Shown: positions 23,801-34,180, counted from the stretch's first letter. The stretch: DNA of 64,000 bases from Cephalopachus bancanus (GCA_027257055.1 JAPVLO010000055.1:9509501-9573500); one strand, 5' to 3'. Notes: generated by a model not told the origin, from the letters alone. Made by a program: numbers and translations.

Positions 23801-25861
23801 CCAAAATTGGGATTTATGCAATATATGGTAATTCTATTTTTAATTTTTTGTGAAATTTTTGTACTGTTTTCCTTAATAGCTGTACCAATTTGCATTTTTG
23901 CCAACAGAGTACAAGAATCCCCTGTTCTTCCCATCCTTTCCCTCACTTGTTACCTTTAGTCTTTTCAATACCTAGCAGGTGTGAGGTGGAGTCTCACTGT
24001 GGTTTTGATGTGCATTTCTCTGATGATTAGTGATGTTGAGCACCTTTTCATACACCTGTTAGCCATCTGTATATCGTCTTTCGACAGTTTGTCTATTTTA
24101 GGTCCTTTGCCCACTTTTAAATTATATCATTTGGGTTTTTTAGCGATTGAGTTATTCTTTGTATATTTTGTGTATTAACCCTTTATCAGATATATAATTT
24201 GCAAATATTTTCTTCCTTTCTACAAGTTGCCTTTTAATTTTGTTGATTGTATTCTTTGATGTGCAGAAGTGTTTGGTTTGATGTAGTCTTAGTTGTTTAC
24301 TTTTGCTTTTGTTGCTTGTGCTTTGGATTTCATATCCAAAAAGTCATCAAGACCAATGTCAAAGAGTATTTTCTTTACAATTTTTTTTCTAAGAGTTTTT
24401 GGTTTCAGGTAGTTTTCTCAATGCCAGTTATTGAAGAGAGATTATCCTTTGTCCATTTTGTATTCTTGGTGCTCTTATCAAATACTAGTTGACCATATAT
24501 GTGTGAGTTCATTTCTGGGCTCTCTATTCTGTTCTGTTGGTCTGTGTGTCTGTTTTTTTATGTCAGCCATATTGTTGTGTTTGTTATAACTTTGTAATAT
24601 ACTTTAAAATCGGGAAGTTTGATCCCTTCAACTGTGTTCTTATTTTTCAAGATTGCTTTGACTATTCAAGGTCTTTTGTGGTTTAATATGAATTTCAGAT
24701 TTTTTTCCATTTATATGAAAATTGCCATTGGAATTCTGATAGAGATTTCATTGAATCTCTTGATTATAGGGTAGTATGGACTTTTCAATAATATTAGCTA
24801 AATATTATTGATAATATTGACAATATTAGTTAATTAATATTAAAAGTTTATACTAATCCATGAACATGGGATATCTTTCCATATATTTGTCTTCTTTTAT
24901 CAATGTCTTATAATTTTAAATGTATAGATTTTCACTTCCTTGGTTAAATTCATTCCAAAGTATTTAATTTTTTAATACATTATTGTAAATAAAATTGCTT
25001 CTTTATTTTTTTAGATGGTTCATTGTTAGTGTGTAGATATGCAACTGATTTTTGTAGACTGATTTAGTATCCTACAACTTTACTTAATTTATTAGTTCTA
25101 ACAGTTTTTTGATGGAGTCTTTAGGATTTTCCATATATATTTGATGATGTCATATTTAAACAGAGACAATTTTACCTCTTCCTTTATGATTTAGATGACT
25201 TTTATTTCTTTTTCTTGCTATTTGCTATAACAAGGACCTTCACTATTTTGTTTTGTCTTGTTCCTGATCTATTAAGAAATGCTTTCAGCTCTTCATCTTT
25301 GAATATGCTTTTAGCTGTGAGCTTGTCACAGATGGTATGTATTGCATTGAGGGGCATTTTATTCCTGATTTGTTGAAAGTTTTTATCATAAATATATTGA
25401 ATTTTGTCAAATGCTTCTATTGTGATGCATCTATTGGGATCATCATGTAATTTTCATTCTTCATTTTGATAATGTGGCAACAGAAGGATGGTTGAAAATA
25501 TACAAATTAATAGAAGAATGGCTCAACACATGTAAGTTATCTGTTTGCATGTGTTAAACCATCTTTGCCTCCAGGATAATCCCACTTGATTATGGTGCAA
25601 GATCCTTTTAATGTGTTTTTGAATTCTTTACTAGTGTTGGGTATTTTGCATCTATGTTTATCAAAAATATTGGCTTATAATTTTCTTTTAGTGTCCTTAT
25701 CTGCCTTTGTTAGCAGGATAATGCTGACCTCGTAAAATGGATTTGAAAATATTCATTCCTGTTCAATTTTTTATAATGACAATCATAAGCATTCAATTTT
25801 TTTTCTAAATTCTCTCTACTGTGTTTTTTTTTCAAATGAGGCATATTTGTATAATAGTCAC

Positions 25862-25975
25862 ATCTTATTTTATTTTTATTTTATTTTATTTTTTAGAGCT
25901 AATGCTTTTTTTTAGAGATGTGGGGTACAAGTGAGGATTTACTACATAAGTAAGTTGCATGTTACTTTATAGATA
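25862..25975. repeat. (TTTTA)n-rich tract and possible L1 3' tail
   Basis: A TTTTA-type tract at about 25865-25905 is followed by GAGATGTGGGGTACAAGTGAGG, which looks like the reverse complement of a short L1 3' end. The L1 part is uncertain. Confidence 0.4.
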
Positions 25976-26042
25976 GGAATGGATAAATTATTTTTATTGG
26001 TTTCATATAAATTCTCCTAATGTATCTGGTCATCACATTAGT

Positions 26043-26432
26043 TCTCATTTTCTATAGCCCATAACAAATTGTCACAGAACTTGTGTATTAAAATAACATA
26101 TTTATTATTTATTTCTGTGACTCAGACTCTGGGCATGTCTTAGCTTGTTCTCTGCCCAAGGTTTCCCAAGTCTGCCATCAAGGTATGGTTTGGGATACAT
26201 TTCCAGCAGGGGCTATAGGAGGAAAAGATCTACCTCTAAGATTCCTCATGCTGTTGGAAGAATTCATCTCCTTGCAGTTGCAAGACTAAAATGCTCATGT
26301 TTTTATTAGCTGTCAGTTAAGTCTGCTCTCAACTCTAGAGGCCTCTTGCAGTTCTTTGTTACATTGTCTCTATGTAGGCTCTCTCACAATAGGGCAGCTT
26401 TCTTCTTAAAGTCTGCTAGAAAGATGGAGTGA

Positions 26433-26487
<55 letters not shown>

Positions 26488-26570
26488 AACATCCCATCAC
26501 CTTTGCTGTATAAAACAACCTGATGATGGAAAAATGGCAAGAGCATGGGTCCCCCTTTAGGTCTGTCTGT
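26043..26570 (-). mobile_element. LTR-like ancient repeat, probable MaLR group, antisense
   Basis: Starts with 'TCTATAGCCCATAACAAATTGTCACAGAAC' and 'ATTTATTTCTGTGACTCAGACTCTGGGC', continues 'GCTTGTTCTCTGCCC', 'TCTGCCATCAAGGTATGG', 'GTTGGAAGAATTCATCTCCTTGCAG', 'CACAATAGGGCAGC' and, after the GT repeat, 'AACATCCCATCACCTTTGCTGT'. This order matches a common mammalian LTR read in reverse. The subfamily is not assigned. Confidence 0.6.
26438..26484. repeat. (GT)n microsatellite
   Basis: About 46 bases of uninterrupted GT, preceded by GAGTGAGTGA, embedded within the LTR-like relic. Confidence 0.97.
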
Positions 26571-26929
26571 CACATTTAAACTATTTCTCTGAAACTCTTT
26601 TGATAAAAAAGTATTAGAAAATATTTCAAACAGGATGAAAATTAGAAAAGATGTCACTGTTGCAGTGTTGTCATGTAGGCCCTCCTGTGGTTCTTTGGAG
26701 AAGATTCTCGCAATAGAACACTAACAACTCCCCCAGAAAAAGGCTGGGCTTTTGAATAGAGAAGATTTAAACTCCTCTGATAAGTTCCAATAAGAATCTG
26801 GTCCCAAAAATTTGTTCTTTCAATTTCTAGTATAACGTTTCCCCTTACTGCCAACTAAATAAAACAGTGCTAAAATTGGCCATTTGTTTTTGTTGTCATT
26901 GTTATTGTTGTTACATTCCTTTAGTAGTA
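26571..26929. other. no gene seen; short unassigned spacer
   Basis: Unassigned sequence with a GTTATT-rich patch at about 26890-26912, lying between the LTR relic and the target-site duplication of the next L1. Confidence 0.45.
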
Positions 26930-26943
26930 ATGCAACATATTTG

Positions 26944-28700
26944 AGGTGATACCAAGATGGCGACAGAGGCAGTTGCTGTGCATGAGTCTCTACATAAATC
27001 AAAGGGTGAAGAGACCAGTATTCACCCTAGGGTGTCAGCAAAAATGGTGTGAATGTCTGATTGAGTGGAGACGTGGAAAGGAGAGGACTGGAATCTCCTG
27101 TTTAGGCAGATGCCCTGCGCAGCTGCTCAGACCTCAGTGCACTCTTAGGCCCAGAGGCAGACACCATCTCTATGGTACCACCCACAAAGGAGAAAAAAGG
27201 ATTAAAATGGTGAAAATCACCTGAAAACAGGTACTGTCTGCTGCTGCAGCCTTCATCCCAGGTCAGACACCAGCAGCACGAACTGCAAAAAAATATACCA
27301 GAGTAACCTGACCAGAATCCCAGCTGAGGAGACCCAGGCTCCCCATCCCCCAACTGAAGCATTTGTGGTCTACCAGGGCAGACTTGCCAAGGAGCCAGCC
27401 CCAGATCATAGCAAAATGATAGTGAGTTTTAAAGTATTCAACCTTTTTCCCAGTGATCTGCGAGACATGTGACTCAGGTGAGCAACTTTCTGAGCAACAC
27501 TCACAGAGAGACCAGCCTTCTGTCAACTCCATGTGTTAAATGGGGTTAGATTTGAAGCATTTGCAGTCTGCACTGCAACCTAAGAACACAGTCTTTGCTC
27601 ACAATGAATGAGTAGGAGTGAGTTTTAAAGTGACCCTATACCCTTTCCCCAGTGATTTGTGAGACATGTGACTCAGGTGGGCAATGTTGGGATCAGCACA
27701 CACAGAGAGGGTTAAACATAGGTGGATCAGCTGGGGACACCTTCCAGCCTTTCCACAGCTGCAAGGGGCAGAACAGGGGGACAGATTTAAACGTTGGAAG
27801 CTCCTTCCTCCCTTCCAAAACCCCACTCCTCTGCCACCAGCTAAGAGAAGCAGTGCTTGGGTCACTCCTACAAGAAACCTGAAGTCTGGAAACTGCCTAA
27901 AGAGGGTTCTCAAGAATTACATAAGTGTTGTTGTTGTTGCTTTGGTTATTTTTATTTTATTTTATTTATTATTTTTTGGTATCTGTGTGATTCTACCTTT
28001 TTTAAAAAATACAGCTTGTTGGAAGTAGGCATTTCATTCTATTTCACCCCTCCTCCTCCTTCTTTCTGTCCAATAAGACTATGTATGTGTGTGAAGATTT
28101 CCTCATATTATCGGTTTTAGTTTCTATGAAGTTTTTGTTTGTTTGTCTATGTTCTGTTTTTTTTCAAAATTTATTTTGTTTTGTTTTTGTTACCGTTTTG
28201 GTTTGGTTTTCTCTTCCTCTTTCTTTTTCTCTTTCTCTTTGCTTGTCTCCCTGTTTGCCTGTTTGTATTTTCTTCTTTCTCTCCTTTGTTTTCTCCATTG
28301 TCATCCTCTCCATTTTCTCTTTATTAACTCATTTCCCTTCTTTCACGTTATTTTGTACCCAGGGGAGATACATATGCTCCCATTGTAGGGACATACTGTA
28401 AGGTGGTGGGCTCCAGGGAGCCCACACACCAATCAGCAAGCACTGTGATCGTCAGACAGCTTTTGAATCTTACTAGCCCCCAACTCACCTCATTCAAATT
28501 TCAAATCTGCAAGGGAGTAACTTAGCTCACCTGCTCCAAACCAGCTCCAAAAATCAAACTAGTCCCGAGGCTTTATTCAAGGGATAATAGGGGGCTGAGC
28601 AAAAAGAAGTGAAAATTACTTCCTTTCTCACTGAGCAACAGAAGTAAAGAAAAAAGAAAAACCCACCTAAAACTAAGAAAAAACAAAGAACCACAGGTAC
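26944..28700 (+). promoter_or_regulatory. L1-A 5' UTR (former internal promoter region)
   Basis: About 1.75 kb between the element start and the first ORF1-like codons. L1 5' UTRs house the internal RNA polymerase II promoter, but activity cannot be read here. It includes a direct duplication with a period of about 197 bases (27357-27730) and a strongly pyrimidine-rich plus strand at about 28020-28330, which produces spurious Phe/Leu/Ser-rich frames. Confidence 0.7.
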
Positions 28701-28704
28701 TACA

Positions 28705-29590
28705 TGAAGTCCAAAGAGAAGAGTCCTTGAGTATAGAGACTTCAGAAATCAAACATTGAAGGGCACCCAGATTGACTACAAATGTAGAGATCAAGGAATG
28801 GATGGAATAGATGAACAAGAACCAAGAAAAGCAAGATGAAAACATGTAAGAGCTAATGACTGAGATGCAATCTATAAAGAATACAGTAAATGAAATAAAT
28901 AATAAACTGACAAGCATGGAAAGTAGAATTAACCATGCAGAATAAAGAATATCATTAATTGAAGACCAAAATCTGAAACTAACCCAATCTGTTAAAAAAC
29001 AGAAAGGAAACTTAAAAAGATAGAACAAAGCCTTCAGGAGATGTGCAACCTAATAAAGAGACTGAACCTAAACTGATGGGTGTCCTTGAAGCATATAAGG
29101 AGATTGAGAGTAGCCTGAAATAAACATTCCAAGAGATAAAAGAAAATTTCCCACATTTCATCAGAGATGCAACAATCCTAATGCAAGAGATACAGAGAAC
29201 CCCTGAAAGGCATCAAATAAGAAGACCAACTGCTAGACACATAATAATTCGCTCACACACAGTAGGTATAAAATAAAAAGTCCTAAAGACAGCAAATTAG
29301 AAAGGTCAGACTACCTACCGGAGAAGACCAATTAGAATAGCAGCAGACATCTACGGAAACTTTGCAGGCTAGAAGAGAATAGAGTTCAATCTTCAAAACA
29401 CTCAAAGGTAAGCAATTTCAACAAAGAATTTCCTACCAAGCTAAGCTAAGCTTCATCAGTGATGGAGAATTAAAAGCATTCCCAGACATTCAATCCCTAA
29501 AAGTGTATGCTGCCTTCAGACCAACTCTACAAGAGACACTTAAGATGATATTAAGCACAGAAGAAAGGGGAAAAAAAGAACAACCACATT
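28705..29590 (+). pseudogene. L1-A ORF1 remnant (RNA-binding chaperone), broken
   Basis: Collinear with the better preserved ORF1 of L1-B (59078-58137). The shared DNA order includes the region of AAATCAAACATTGAAGGGCACCC near the start, the A-rich coiled-coil segment (AATACAGTAAATGAAATAAATAATAAACTGAC), the RRM-side 'AGGGAGATTGAGAG'-like text near 29100, CAATCCTAATGCAAGAGATACAGAGAACCCC near 29175-29205 and the C-terminal part around 29440-29580. ORF1 proteins coat L1 RNA as trimers. Stops and frameshifts occur throughout, so no product is expected. Confidence 0.75.
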
Positions 29591-29639
29591 CCTTTCAAGA
29601 ATACAAGAAAACAAACAACCAATAAAGCATACATCACTA

Positions 29640-30590
29640 CTGCAAGATTGAAAACATACATATAAGTCAACCTAAAAAATCAAAAGAAAACCAACAAACA
29701 TCTAGTAAACAAACAACAACAAAGTCTATAAGAGCCTCATGAAAAGGATAAACTCTCACATCTCAATAATCAGCCTGGATGTAAATTGACTAAATATACC
29801 ACTGTAAAGGCATAAAATGGAAAACTGGATAAAGAAACATGATGCAATAATATATTGTCTTCAGGAGATATATCTCACCAGAAGGGACACTCATAGACTC
29901 AAAGTTAGAGGATGATATGTACTGTGGACATGACCATAAAAAATTTCCCACAGGTTTTCTATCTGCTACCTTGTTAGCAATTAGCCTTTTGAAAACATTT
30001 TATTTTACAAAATAAAATAAATAATAAATAAATAAATAAAGTTAGAGGATGGAAAACAAATTTTCAGGCAAACAGAACACAAAAGAAAACAGGAGTCACA
30101 ATCTTAATATGAGACAAAATAATCTTTAAGCTATCAAAAATTAAAAAGGATATAGATGGATGCTACATAATGATAAAAGGTTCAACTCATCAATAAGAAA
30201 TATCCATCCTAATCATATGTTCACTAAATACAAGAGCACCAGATTTTATAAAACAGCTACTAAGTAAACTTAAAAAAGATATTGACTCTAACACTATCAT
30301 AGCTGGGGACTTTAATAACCAACTATCTACCATAGATAGATCATTGAGGCAAAAAATTGACAAGGAGATCTGGAATCTCAACCTAATGCTTGACCAAATT
30401 GACCTAATAGATACCTACGGAATAATCCACCCAACAACCATGGATTATACATTCTACTCATCAACTCATGGAATGTACTCCAAGATCGACCACATCCTTG
30501 GCCATAAACCAAATATAAAAATATTTCATAAGATTAAATTACTGTCATGCACCTTCTCAGACCACAAGACCAAAAGACAGTCGCATTCCT
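29640..30590 (+). pseudogene. L1-A ORF2 endonuclease-domain remnant
   Basis: Encodes the N-terminal apurinic/apyrimidinic-like endonuclease of L1 ORF2, which nicks target DNA. In different frames one can read an AGDFNN-type motif (about 30301-30320) and a terminal FSDHKT motif (about 30555-30573), both from the endonuclease active-site region. The longest clean stretch is 30344-30592 (82 codons). The domain is interrupted by a 123-bp retroposed insert (29915-30037) and by several stops. Confidence 0.8.
29915..30037 (+). mobile_element. 123-bp retroposed insert with perfect TSD and AAAT tail
   Basis: A block unrelated to L1 splits the endonuclease region. It is flanked by a perfect 14-base duplication AAAGTTAGAGGATG (29901-29914 and 30038-30051) and ends in an A-rich tail (AATAAATAATAAATAAATAA), the hallmarks of L1-driven insertion. 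The body starts GATATGTACTGTGGACATG and contains ATTTCCCACAGGTTTTC. I do not recognise the source; a 3' UTR fragment of a cellular mRNA or a small tailed retroposon are both possible. Confidence 0.8.
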
Positions 30591-32185
30591 AAACGCCCGC
30601 AATAAAGAGACAGAAACCCAAATAAAAAGCACAATCCCATTCACAATAGCCAGAAAAAAAAAATGCAATAACTTGGCATGTTTCTTACCAAAGAATTGAA
30701 AGACCCTTACAATGAAAACTACAAGCCACTGCTCAAAGAAATCCAAGAAGACACAAACAAATGGAAAAATATTCCATGGTCATGGACTGGAAGAATTAAC
30801 ATTGTTAAGATGTCCATCCTACCAAAGGCAATCTACAGATTTGACACAATACCTATTAAATTACCAACATTATTCTTCTCAGACCTGGAAATGGCAATAC
30901 AGAAATTCATATGGAAACATAAAAAAACCATGAATAGCCAAAACAATCCTTAGCAAAAGAAACAAAGTGAGAGGTATCACACTTCCAGACTTCAAACTCT
31001 ATAATAAAGCTACAATAATCAAAGTAGCCTGGTATTGGTACCAGAACAGGCATATAGACCAATGGAACAGGATAGAGATTCCAGAAGCAAAACCTTAATT
31101 CTTCAACCAACTCATCTTCAACAAAGCCTCCATGAACAACCAATGGGTAGTAGAGAACCCATTCAGTAAATGGCGCTGGGAAAACTGGCTGACTACACGC
31201 AAAATACTGAAACAGGATCCCTACCTATCACCATACACAAAAATCAACTCTAAATGGATCAAAGACCTAAATGTAAAACTGCAAACTATAAGAATCCTAG
31301 AAGAAAATGTAGGAAATACCCTTACGGAAATTGTAATAGGCAACCAAATTCTGATCAACTCTCCAAAAGCAAATACCATAAAAGATATAAGAGACAAATG
31401 GAACCTCATCAAACTGACAAGCTTCTGCAAAGCAAAAGAAACCATCAAGAGGGTGGGGTGACAGCCCACAGAATGGGAAAAATATTTACCAATTGTATAT
31501 CTGACAACGGCTTAATATCTGGCATCTACGAGAAACTCATATGTGCCTAAAGGAAAAAGACAACCCTATTTAAAAAATGGGTAAAAGATATGAATAGACA
31601 CTTCTCAGAAGAAAACATACGAGCAACCAACAGATACAGGAAAAAATGCTCAGTCTCACTAATCATCAAAGAAATGCAAATTAAAACCACACTGAGATAC
31701 CACTTAGCTCCAGTCAGGATAGCCATCATCAATAACTCACAAAACAACAGGTGCTGGAGAGGATATGGGGAAAAGGGAACACTTTTACATTGTTGGTGGG
31801 AATGTAAATTAGTACTACCTCTGTGGAAAACAGTGTGGCGATTTCTAAAAACCTGAAAATCCACCTTCCATACAATCCAGCAATCCCCTTTCTGGGAATA
31901 CACCCAGAGGAACTCAAATCACTTTATAATAAAGATACCTGCACATGTATGTTTATTGCAGCATTATTCACAATAGCAAAAACATGGAACTAGCTGTGCT
32001 GCCCATCAAAAGTGGACTAGATAAAGAAAATATGATGGCACATTGACACAATGGAATATTATGCAGTCATAAAGAAAAAATTATGAACTTTGCAGCAACC
32101 TGGATAGAATTAGTGTCTATAATACTCAATGATTTATCACAGAAACAAAGATCTGAGTACCACATGTACTCACTCAAAGTGGACC
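30591..32185 (+). pseudogene. L1-A ORF2 C-terminal remnant
   Basis: Resumes in the late RT part ('CAAATAAAAAGCACAATCCCATTC', encoding the IPFTIA-like segment). It runs through the thumb/C-terminal region (frames 30678-30953 with [21 protein letters not shown]; 31132-31461; 31590-31856 with [20 protein letters not shown], the cysteine/histidine-rich C-terminal motif). The RT core containing both catalytic motifs is absent. Open pieces are short and in different frames. Confidence 0.88.
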
Positions 32186-32359
32186 GTGAACATCTATCAT
32201 AATACCATAAGAAAGGGATTGGCAGTGGTAGGACACTGCCAGGGAAGGGAGTCACATAATATCAATAAGGTACACACACTTTACATGTATGATGACCATC
32301 TATGTACCTATCCCTCATTTGTACTGCACATTTTACAAATAAAATAATTAAAATAAAAA
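32186..32359 (+). terminator. L1-A 3' UTR and A-rich tail
   Basis: Contains 'AGAAAGGGATTGGCAGTGGTAGG', 'AATATCAATAAGGTACACACACTTTACATG' and AATAAAATAATTAAAATAAA, collinear with the 3' ends at 33848-34105 and, in reverse, 53721-53920. AATAAA near the end is the likely former polyadenylation signal. Confidence 0.75.
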
Positions 32360-32414
32360 ATACAACATATTCAACACAAGCATTTGGATATTTGGTCATG
32401 TTTATCTCCCATCT

Positions 32415-32660
32415 GCAAAAAGGAAGTATTCTTTCCCTTCTCTAACCTAGTTGTACAATATCTGTGCCACTTTCCGAGCTGTTATCATTTTCTACCTTTT
32501 CTTAAGCTCTTTCTTCTCTTGCCTTGTCATTCATGTTGTAATGCAACTTACTATAAGTGAAAAAAGAATGTTTTATTACTCTCTGTCATTCAATAGCACA
32601 GAGTCTGGCCCCTAGAAGATTTTTAGTTAATGTCCCTGAAGAGATAAATAAATGAGTGAT
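32415..32660 (+). mobile_element. L2 LINE 3' end, sense, diverged
   Basis: The last part reads AGCACAGAGTCTGGCCCCTAGAAG followed by AGTTAATGTCCCTGAAGAGATAAATAAATGAG, resembling the L2 tail. The upstream limit is uncertain. Confidence 0.5.
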
Positions 32661-33414
32661 GAGATTTTACTAAGGAAATTAAACTTCTCTTTAGGGTATG
32701 CATTAATTTTTGTATCATTTTATATTTTCTACATGTTTAATATATTTAGATCAAAGGAACAAATGAAAATTAGCATCAGCTGAATGACTGAAAAAGATAT
32801 CACATGTTCAATTAATTATTCAGGTCACTAAACTGATGCATGGGAACACAAAGATTATTATCTCTAAATTCAAAGTAAGCAGTTGATAAACACATATTGA
32901 CACTTGCACAGTAGGTAGGTACTCAATGAATAAAACTCCTCTTCTTTTCAGAAATCCTCTAGCCTTAGGAAAATTGAAATTCAGAAAGACAAAACCCGTG
33001 TCTGCATCAGGGGCTTCCACTCATGCACATCCCTCAAAGACTGTTCAAAATGAACTGTAACCAAAGGCTAGGATATCCATTCAGTATCTCTGAATGTGCT
33101 GGTGCCTCCATCAGCATAGAAAGTACAGAAATAAAAGACACTTGTAAAATTCCTGAAAACTAGTTTGCTCGTTTAGGTTTTTAAAACACTGTTATTCACT
33201 TGGTTCTTTAGTAAAAACAATCTTTTGTGGCTTAAATCTAATATTTAAATATGAGTTAATGACTTTGGCCTTGAGAAGTGGGTGGAGGAAAAAAGGCAAC
33301 TAGAAAGTGACTTTTCCCTTGTCTTTTCTTTTTCCTTTTCCCTTATTCTTCTCATTCTCCTACCTCTTCTCCTTTTATTTCTTCTCTTTCTGTCAAGAAC
33401 AAAGTAGGCAAGTA
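32661..33414. other. no gene seen; polypyrimidine patch
   Basis: Unassigned, with a CTT-rich pyrimidine tract at about 33315-33395 just before the Alu insertion site. Confidence 0.5.
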
Positions 33415-33429
33415 AACACCAGCAAATTT

Positions 33430-33718
33430 TTTATTTTTGAGTTACACTCCCACTCTATTGCTAAGGCTGGAGGGCAATGACACACTCACAACCTACTGAA
33501 CTCAGGTGATTCTTCCACTTCAGCCTTCCAAGTAGCTGGAACACACTATCATAGTGTGCCTATAGGCACACACTATCATACCTGACTATTTTTTTGATAT
33601 AATGTAGAAACGTCTCACCAAGTTGCTCAGGCTGGTCTTGAACCCCTGGCTTAGGCAATCCTCTCACCTCAGCCTCCCAAAGTGCTGGGATTATAGGCTT
33701 GAGTCATCGCACCCAGCC
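33430..33718 (-). mobile_element. Alu dimer, antisense, older type, with TSD
   Basis: The reverse strand is a dimeric Alu. On the plus strand the right arm comes first (GAGTTACACTCCCACTCTATTGC) and the left arm ends TGGGATTATAGGCTTGAGTCATCGCACCCAGCC. It is flanked by AACACCAGCAAATTT (33415-33429) and AACACCAGTGAATTT (33719-33733). The middle carries a local palindromic expansion (about 33547-33580). It lacks the right-arm hairpin variant of the younger copies. Confidence 0.88.
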
Positions 33719-33789
33719 AACACCAGTGAATTTAAAGTGTTTAAAATTTCTACCTGGGGACAGAGGAATGGTACAATGGAGCGTACTTC

Positions 33790-34180
33790 TGGACTTAGAA
33801 CCAGAAGACCCCAGTTCTAATCTTGACTCTCTTCTGGACCCTAAGAGATCTATCACAGAAGCAAAGAACAGAGTATCATATGTTCTCACTCATAAGCAAA
33901 CCTTGAACAATTATCATAAAATGATAGGAAAGGGATTGGCAGTAGTGGGAAACTGTGGGGGGCTGGGGAATTGGCAGTTGAGGGAAACTGCTACGGGAGG
34001 GAGGGGCACACCTCATCAACAAGGGTACCTGCATAATCAACGTTTGTGTACCTAACCCTGCACTGTACCCCACATCTTTAAAATAAAAATAAACAAATTT
34101 TTTAAAAAGAGTAAATCACCTTTCCATCCCATTTTCAGCCTTGGTTTTCTCATCTATAAAAAGGAGCTATTGGTAATTTT
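33790..34180 (+). mobile_element. MIR SINE split by an L1 insertion
   Basis: The left half is at about 33805-33846 (CAGTTCTAATCTTGACTCTCTTCTGGACC). The right half is at about 34115-34180 (AAATCACCTTTCCATCCCATTTTCAGCC, TTGGTTTTCTCATCTATAAAAAGGAGC). They are adjacent MIR segments separated by the L1 3' end, so the L1 landed inside a pre-existing MIR. Confidence 0.65.
33848..34105 (+). mobile_element. L1 3' end, sense, 5' truncated
   Basis: Matches the ORF2 end and 3' UTR of the other L1s here: ATCTATCACAGAAGCAAAGAACAGAG, CTCACTCATAAGCAAACCTTGAACA, ATAGGAAAGGGATTGGCAGTAGTGGG, a G-rich tract (33953-34007), 'CATCAACAAGGGTACCTGCATAATC' and 'CCCCACATCTTTAAAATAAAAATAAAC'. Confidence 0.88.

Larger units (their letters stand above)
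23240..25835 (-). mobile_element. old L1 (L1M type), antisense, 5' truncated
   Basis: The plus strand carries the reverse complement of an L1 3' UTR ('GTGTACAATATGATGTATTAATG') and then of ORF2: 'GTCTCACTGTGGTTTTGATGTGCATTTCTCTGATGATTAGTGATGTTGAGC', 'TTGTTGCTTGTGCTTTGG', and the RT-side phrases around 25590-25740 (GATAATGCTGACCTCGTAAAATGG). ORF2 is shredded by stops and indels. A mariner relic interrupts it at about 23553-23800. It is clearly older than the L1s at 27-32 kb and 54-60 kb. Confidence 0.85.
26944..32359 (+). mobile_element. L1 retrotransposon A: both ends present, internal RT deletion
   Basis: The element opens with ACCAAGATGGCGACAGAGG, an L1-style 5' start, and ends in an A-rich tail after AATAAAATAATTAAAATAAA. 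A diverged duplication flanks it: ATGCAACATATTTGA (26930-26943) and ATACAACATATTCAA (about 32360-32374). Order inside: 5' UTR, broken ORF1, ORF2 endonuclease part, a large deletion of the RT core near 30585, ORF2 C-terminal part, 3' UTR. Many stops and frameshifts; inactive. About 5.4 kb instead of roughly 6-7 kb, even with its 123-bp foreign insert. Confidence 0.9.

Noticed and set aside
28081..28401. Hydrophobic Phe/Leu/Ser-rich frames that look like membrane segments
   Set aside because: They are translations of the pyrimidine-rich part of the L1-A 5' UTR; overlapping frames in all three phases show the same composition.
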